From JACVRW01 sp963846505 (GTDB lineage Bacteria > Actinomycetota > Thermoleophilia > Solirubrobacterales > Thermoleophilaceae), in assembly GCA_963846505.1 (NCBI GenBank), contig CAWJWD010000001.1, forward strand, positions 248,001 to 312,000: a stretch of 64,000 nucleotides of DNA. The letters are read 5' to 3'. Each line of letters begins with the position of its first letter. Position 1 is the stretch's first letter. Of the stretch, positions 59,502-64,000 are shown piece by piece. The notes beneath the pieces were generated by a model. That model was given only the letters and a program-made list of their open reading frames with translations, had not been told where the DNA came from and ran no database searches. Made by a program: the position numbers and the translations under genes.

Positions 59502-61103
59502 TCAGCGGCGCGACCGCGGGCAGTTGCTCAGCTTCAGGCGGGCGCGGCCGATGTTGCCCGCGGCGTCCTTGGCAGCCACCCGCAGGCGTCGCGCTCCGGG
59601 CCGCGGCGGCCGCACGCGCAGCGTCAGGCGCGTGCGCGTGGAGCGCCGCACGACCTGCCGGCCGCGGCGCACCACGACCGCGTCGAGCACCGAGTCGTCG
59701 CGGACGACGACGCGCACGACCTGCCGGCCGCGTGCGCAGCGCGGGGTGCGCGGCCCGAACGAGACCCGCGGGCGGGTGTGGTCCCGGCCGCCCGCGACCC
59801 GCGTCAGCGTCGCCTGCTCGACGCCCGCGAGGTAGGAGGGGCGCCGCGCCAGCAGCAGCGTCGCGCCGTCCGGCGCGACCGCCGCGGCCATGAGCTGCTG
59901 CGGTCCGCGCAGCGAGACCCACGCTCGCCCGCCGTGCCCGTAGGAGCGGTCGATGTCGAGGTCGTCCCGGCTCACGCGCGTGAGCGCGACGCGATTGCCG
60001 GAATCCGCCAGGTCGGCGGCGGTCACGACTGCGTGACGGTCGCCGTCGATCCCGACCGCATACCGGTATCCCTCGCCCACGTCGTCCAGCACCGCACGGT
60101 CCCTCAGGACCACGCTCGCATGCCGCCCGAGCACCTCGTCGAAGCGCAGCAGCAGGAGGCGGCGCAGGCCCTGCGCGCCGCGTTCCCTCGCCCAGCTCGC
60201 TACGAGCGCGCCATGCTCGGGCAGCGGCGTCGCGGCCCCGATCCCGAGCTCGCTCCAGCGTGGATCGGAGTAGATCGGCCCGCCGACGTCCGGGTATGCC
60301 GGCCCGGCCAGCCAGCGCAGACCGATCAGCGCCGGTCCTCCATCCCCCACCGACGCGACGGGGGAGTCCGCGCCGAACGCCAGCGTGGCGCCGTTCGACG
60401 GCACGAGCGCGGCGACGGACGTCGTCGTGAGGGTGGCGCGACCTTCGAGCATGAAGCCCGGGTCGAGCGCACCCGCTGGCGTCAGGCGGGCAACCGTCCC
60501 GCGCGACGCGCCGCGCGAGTAGGTGGCACGACCGCCGACGACGATCGCGCCGTCGGTCTCCAGCCCGACCGCCCCGAGGCTCTCGGGGGCGCCGTCCACC
60601 ACGTCCACCGTCGCCATGCCGGCGTCGCCGAAGCCGCGATCGAGGCTGCCGTCGGACAGCAGGCGCACGACGGCACCGTGGGGTTCCAGGTTCGGCGGAC
60701 CGGCCCAGGAGCTGCCGGCGAGCACGACTCCGCCACCCGGCTCGAGGGCTGCCGCGCCGACGGCCAGCGGCCCCGGCAGCGTCGTGCGGACGACGCCGTC
60801 GGTTCCAAAGCTCGGGTCAGGCGTGCCGTCCGGCCTGCGCTGCATCAGCACGAGCTCGGCCGTCGCGCCCGTCTCGGCGGTGCCGGTGGTGCCGATCACG
60901 AGTAGCGCCCCGTCGGGTCGCAGCGCGAGCGCCGAAGGGGCGAACGACTGCCCGTCGAGCCCGAGGAGCAGCTCGCCGCCGTTCCCGAAGCTCTGGTCGA
61001 CCGCTCCCGGATGGATCGCGAAGGCCGGGCGGTCGGTGCCCAGCAGGACGGCGAGGGTCAGCGCGAGCAGCGTCAGCAGTAGGCGGCGAGATGACGAGTC
61101 CAT
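59502..61103 (-). CDS. Secreted delta-60 repeat protein
   Basis: A 533-residue secreted protein. Signal peptide near residues 7-29 ('LLLTLLALTLAVLLG..RPAFA'). It carries several delta-60-type repeats (units with 'DQSFGNGGELLL', 'DPSFGTDGVVRT', 'DRGFGDAGMATVD', 'DRSYGHGGRAWVS'), probably forming a beta-propeller. The C-terminal part is a basic Ig- or FN3-like domain ('RLRVAAKDAAGNIGRARLKLSN') common in Thermoleophilia surface proteins. Function unknown; likely cell-surface or extracellular. Confidence 0.82.
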   Translation of the reverse strand: MDSSSRRLLLTLLALTLAVLLGTDRPAFAIHPGAVDQSFGNGGELLLGLDGQSFAPSALALRPDGALLVIGTTGTAETGATAELVLMQRRPDGTPDPSFGTDGVVRTTLPGPLAVGAAALEPGGGVVLAGSSWAGPPNLEPHGAVVRLLSDGSLDRGFGDAGMATVDVVDGAPESLGAVGLETDGAIVVGGRATYSRGASRGTVARLTPAGALDPGFMLEGRATLTTTSVAALVPSNGATLAFGADSPVASVGDGGPALIGLRWLAGPAYPDVGGPIYSDPRWSELGIGAATPLPEHGALVASWARERGAQGLRRLLLLRFDEVLGRHASVVLRDRAVLDDVGEGYRYAVGIDGDRHAVVTAADLADSGNRVALTRVSRDDLDIDRSYGHGGRAWVSLRGPQQLMAAAVAPDGATLLLARRPSYLAGVEQATLTRVAGGRDHTRPRVSFGPRTPRCARGRQVVRVVVRDDSVLDAVVVRRGRQVVRRSTRTRLTLRVRPPRPGARRLRVAAKDAAGNIGRARLKLSNCPRSRR

Positions 61104-61151
61104 GCCAGGTCAACCCGCCTTCGCGAAGGAAGTTTCGATCGAACAGCGGGT

Positions 61152-61919
61152 CTAGAGCCCTGGGATGTGGCGAACCGCGAAGCCGGCCGTGGGCCGGTCG
61201 GCCTCCTGCCAGCGCGTACCGGCGCGGCCCTGACCGCTGGTGTCGAAGCGCAGGCCGGCGACGTACATGAAGATGTGGCCGCCGTTGGCGTAGATCGTGA
61301 TCCACTTGCCCGGCCCCGGAGCGCCGAAGTCGACGAAGGCTCCGGAGGTGCGCGGGCTGTGGAGCAGACCGGCGCCCGCGAGCGCGAACGACACCGAGCC
61401 CGAGCAGTCGTAGCCGTTGTCGCGCCAGGCGCCGTGGCCCCCGCCCCACTTGTAGGGGAACTTCGCGATCTGGTTGCCGGCGAGGATCACGCGCTTGACG
61501 ACGTCCGGTGCGGCGTCGGGGGCGATCGCCTCGCCGTTGGGCAGCACGCGCGCCCGCGGGCCGGTGCGCAGGTAGGCCGCGCTGCCGAGATAGTGCTTGA
61601 AGCGGCGCAGGTTCGCGCGTGCCTCGCGCAGCTCGGCGCGCACCTCGGCGTCACTGGGAGCGCCGGGGCTGGGAGCGTCGTCGGTCGGGTCTCCGGTGGG
61701 TGCCGAGCCGGCACCCTCGATCTCGACCGCACGCGCCTGGGAGTCGCCCGCGGGCACGGGGTCCTCCTTCAGACCGGCACGCGCCTGACGCGCGTCCTCG
61801 GGAGTCAGCACGACCTCGGCCGGCTCGTCGGGATCGGGCGTCGACCGAGTCGAGTTGCCGCACGCCGCAAGCGCAAGCGTCAGCAGCAGGGCACAGGCGA
61901 GCACGATCCGCGGTCCCAT
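61152..61919 (-). CDS. NlpC/P60-like lipoprotein
   Basis: A 255-residue lipoprotein (from ATG 61919; lipobox 'LALAAC', Cys20). The C-terminal half resembles NlpC/P60 cell-wall peptidases: catalytic Cys172 in 'NGYDCSGSVSFAL' and His215 in 'NGGHIFMYVAG', preceded by 'YKWGGGHG'. Residues 40-110 are a disordered, then helical linker. It may cleave peptidoglycan stem peptides. An upstream ATG (61934) is possible. Confidence 0.82.
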   Translation of the reverse strand: MGPRIVLACALLLTLALAACGNSTRSTPDPDEPAEVVLTPEDARQARAGLKEDPVPAGDSQARAVEIEGAGSAPTGDPTDDAPSPGAPSDAEVRAELREARANLRRFKHYLGSAAYLRTGPRARVLPNGEAIAPDAAPDVVKRVILAGNQIAKFPYKWGGGHGAWRDNGYDCSGSVSFALAGAGLLHSPRTSGAFVDFGAPGPGKWITIYANGGHIFMYVAGLRFDTSGQGRAGTRWQEADRPTAGFAVRHIPGL

Positions 61920-61941
61920 CCGATCTGGAACCATAGGGACG

Positions 61942-62229
61942 ATGACGGAGCACCCATCCAGCCCGCCCCCGGACCCCTCGGGGATCGAGGAGCCGCACGA
62001 CGTCCTGGCCGCCGAGGAGTTCGGCATCGGCACCCGCGACGATCGCTTCCCGCCGGATCCGACCGGCATCGCCGAGCCGCACGACGTGCTCGCCGCCGAG
62101 GAGTTCCCGATGCCCGCCGGCGTCGAGCCGCACGCGGACGAGGGGCGCCCCGGCCCGCGCGCCTGGATCCCGCTGGCCGGCGCCCTCGCCGGCCTCATCG
62201 CACTCGTGCTCCTGCGCCGCCGGCGCTAG
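61942..62229 (+). CDS. Small tail-anchored protein with duplicated motif
   Basis: A 95-residue protein with a repeated segment: 'PDPSGIEEPHDVLAAEEF' (about 10-27) and 'PDPTGIAEPHDVLAAEEF' (about 38-55), followed by a C-terminal helix ('WIPLAGALAGLIALVLL') and a basic end. The duplication is at the protein level with DNA similarity. It would be anchored in the membrane with its repeats facing the cytoplasm or the outside. No family recognised. Divergent from the NlpC gene by 22 bp. Confidence 0.7.
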   Translation: MTEHPSSPPPDPSGIEEPHDVLAAEEFGIGTRDDRFPPDPTGIAEPHDVLAAEEFPMPAGVEPHADEGRPGPRAWIPLAGALAGLIALVLLRRRR

Positions 62230-62238
62230 CGCCGGCGA

Positions 62239-62472
62239 CTACGGGTAGAGGTCGCCCGACTCGCCCACGACGAAGACCGCGCCGACCGGGCAGTTGCTCG
62301 CGGCCATGACCACGTCGTCGGTCGACGCGCCGTCCGGGTCGATCACGATCGCCTTGTCCTCGTCGTCGAGCTTGAAGACGTCCGGTGCCGTGTCCACGCA
62401 GTCGCCCGAGCCGATGCAGAGGGCGCGGTCGACCGCGATCTCGATCCGGTTGACTGGGGAAAGCTCGGTCAT
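62239..62472 (-). CDS. Single-cluster [3Fe-4S]-type ferredoxin
   Basis: A 77-residue ferredoxin. Cluster Cys: C19 and C25 in 'LCIGSGDCVDTAPDVF' and C61 in 'SNCPVGAV'. The fourth position is Ser22, so a [3Fe-4S] cluster is likelier than [4Fe-4S]. Such ferredoxins pair with cytochromes P450 in actinobacteria. The aldehyde dehydrogenase gene lies upstream on the same strand, 78 bp away. It could also serve KorAB, although that usually needs a two-cluster ferredoxin. Confidence 0.9.
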   Translation of the reverse strand: MTELSPVNRIEIAVDRALCIGSGDCVDTAPDVFKLDDEDKAIVIDPDGASTDDVVMAASNCPVGAVFVVGESGDLYP

Positions 62473-62550
62473 GGCGGGGCGAGCGTATCGCTCTCACCCG
62501 CGGAGGCTCGTGCGCATCCCCTCGGTTGATCGGCCGAGGGGCGCGGCGGC

Positions 62551-64000
62551 TTAGGCGCGCTTGCCGCGCCCGTACACGAAGCGCAGCATGCGCGTGAGCA
62601 GCTTGGTCTTCTTCGCGCTGTAGGGCAGCATGTGCATGTCCTTCTTGGGCGCGAAGCGCGTGACCAGCAGCGCCTGCTTCTTCGTGTACTTGCGGATGCC
62701 GTCGGCGCCGTGGCGGCTGCCGAGGCCCGACTCCTTCCAGCCGCCCATCGGCAGCTCGAGCGCGAGGTAGTTGATCTGCGCGTCGTTGACCGTCACGGCG
62801 CCGGCGTCGACGCGGCGCGCGAGCCGCTCGCCCTTGATCGTGTCCTTGGTCCAAACCGACGCCTGCAGGCCGTAGGGGGAGTCGTTGGCGAGCCGCACCG
62901 CCTCGTCGGCGTCGGCGACCTTCATGATCGGCAGCGTCGGCCCGAAGGTCTCCTCGCGCATGCACGACATGGAGTGGTCGACGTCGACGAGCACCGTCGG
63001 CTCGTAGAAGTGAGCGTCGCCCTCGTCGCGGCGGTGGCCGCCGACGAGCACCTGCGCGCCGCGCTCGACGGCATCCGCCACGTGGCGCTCGACGATGTCC
63101 GACTGCGGCGGGTGGATGACGGCGCCGAGGTCGGTGGTGCCCGGCCCGCGCGGCACGTCCTGGCGCAGCTCGCGCACCTTGCCCGCGACGAGGTCGACGA
63201 ACTCGCGGTAGATCGGCGCCTCGACGTAGACGCGCTCGACCGAGATGCAGGTCTGCCCCGCGTTCTGCATCGAGTAGTGGACCGCGGCGTTGGCGGCACG
63301 CTCGACGTCGGCGTCGGCGCAGACGATCATCGGGTCCTTGCCTCCGAGCTCGAGACCAACCGGGGTGAGCGTGCGCGCGGCGCGCTCGAGCACCTTCTTG
63401 CCGGTTGCGGTCGAGCCGGTGAACATCACGAAGTCGACCTCGTCGATCAGCGCCGCGCCGGTCTCGCCGTAGCCGGGAGCGACCTGGTAGACGTCGGCCG
63501 GCAGGCCGCACTCGCGCAGCATCTCGCCCATCAGCAGCGACGTCAGCGGCGTGACCTCGGACGGCTTGAGCACGACCGAGTTGCCGGCCGCCAGCGCGGG
63601 GATGCAGTCCCCGAAGGAGTTCGTCAGCGGGTAGTTCCAGGGACCGATCACGCCGACGACGCCGAGCGGCGCGTAGCGGACGATCAGCTTGCGACCCTTG
63701 ATGAACGGCGAGGCCGAGCGCACGCGCTCGTCGGAGAGATAGTCCTCCGCGTTCTTGGCCCAGAAGCCGAAGGCGCCGGCCGCGTAGCCGATCTCGGCCA
63801 TCAGCGCCTCTTCCCAGGCCTTGCCGGTCTCGGAGACGATCGTCTCGCAGACGCGGTCGGAGTTGTCGACGATCCACTTCTGCGCCCGCCGCAGCACGCG
63901 CGCGCGACCGTCGAAGCCGAGGGCCTCCCAGCCTGGCTGCGCGGCGCGACCGCGCGCGACCAGCGACGGAACGTCCTCTGCAGCGACCACCGAGACCGTC
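62551..64000 (-). CDS. Aldehyde dehydrogenase family protein (5' end outside window)
   Basis: At least 479 residues with an open frame to the window edge. Numbering from the first in-window GTG (63990): 'GPWNYPL' (117-123), Glu214 in 'LELGGKDP', and catalytic Cys248 in 'NAGQTCISVERVY'. 'GWKESGLGSRHG' is also conserved. It oxidises aldehydes to acids (succinate semialdehyde and long-chain aldehydes are both possible). The frame continues without a stop to base 64000, and family members have another 20-40 residues there, so the true start is probably beyond. Confidence 0.9.
   Translation of the reverse strand, partial: TVSVVAAEDVPSLVARGRAAQPGWEALGFDGRARVLRRAQKWIVDNSDRVCETIVSETGKAWEEALMAEIGYAAGAFGFWAKNAEDYLSDERVRSASPFIKGRKLIVRYAPLGVVGVIGPWNYPLTNSFGDCIPALAAGNSVVLKPSEVTPLTSLLMGEMLRECGLPADVYQVAPGYGETGAALIDEVDFVMFTGSTATGKKVLERAARTLTPVGLELGGKDPMIVCADADVERAANAAVHYSMQNAGQTCISVERVYVEAPIYREFVDLVAGKVRELRQDVPRGPGTTDLGAVIHPPQSDIVERHVADAVERGAQVLVGGHRRDEGDAHFYEPTVLVDVDHSMSCMREETFGPTLPIMKVADADEAVRLANDSPYGLQASVWTKDTIKGERLARRVDAGAVTVNDAQINYLALELPMGGWKESGLGSRHGADGIRKYTKKQALLVTRFAPKKDMHMLPYSAKKTKLLTRMLRFVYGRGKRA

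Overview
The window is GC-rich (about 70%), densely packed actinobacterial chromosome. There is no gene-free stretch longer than about 190 bp, and I see no rRNA, tRNA, CRISPR array, prophage or intact insertion sequence. The gene set (EgtB/EgtD, a BagA/BagB-type ATPase pair, KorAB, proton-translocating transhydrogenase, a delta-60-repeat secreted protein, many NarL-type regulators) and the protein style fit class Thermoleophilia, order Solirubrobacterales (Solirubrobacter, Conexibacter or Patulibacter relatives). That placement is an inference from family content, not a search result.

Left end (1-17.4 kb). The tail of a subtilase is followed by a long minus-strand run: WS/DGAT acyltransferase, ECF sigma factor, an unusual FAD-dehydrogenase/acetoacetate-decarboxylase-like fusion, a very large AAA/TPR regulator, gamma-glutamyltransferase, then ftsZ and parA. 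This FtsZ carries a long disordered N-terminal extension and overlaps parA. parA diverges from two overlapping Get3/ArsA-like ATPase genes (bagA, bagB) whose nucleotide-binding lysines appear to be split between the subunits. A conserved-looking 511-residue protein of unknown function converges on bagB, and an HxlR repressor lies beyond it.

Middle (17.4-38 kb). AIM24-like protein, SpoIVB-type S55 peptidase, pilT with its start codon inside a hairpin loop, the primary sigma factor with a recognisable promoter, a Lys/Pro/Ala-rich DNA-binding-like protein, an orphan response regulator, a diguanylate cyclase, moeA with a coupled unknown gene, glpX, a four-helix membrane protein, dodecin-egtB-egtD, more response regulators (one with its histidine kinase), an SDR plus thiolase pair, an alpha/beta hydrolase behind a 23-bp palindrome, and a quinone oxidoreductase.

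Right part (38-64 kb). A decayed zinc alcohol dehydrogenase and an AT-richer secreted-protein gene sit between two copies of a promoter-like repeat. Next come a sulfurtransferase, an LLM flavoprotein, a complete OpuC-type osmoprotectant ABC operon, and a mtnA/class II aldolase/DUF1152 operon that looks like thioribose or deoxyribose-phosphate salvage. KorAB then diverges from pntAA-pntAB-pntB, linking ferredoxin and NADPH supply. The end holds an SDR, rhodanese, PfkB kinase, ArfB, repeat-rich surface proteins, an NlpC/P60 lipoprotein, a 3Fe-4S-type ferredoxin and an aldehyde dehydrogenase running off the edge.

A recurring signal is a TANNNT hexamer 6-9 bases before the start codon with no Shine-Dalgarno, seen at about eleven genes. 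This suggests leaderless transcription is common here and it helped place several starts.
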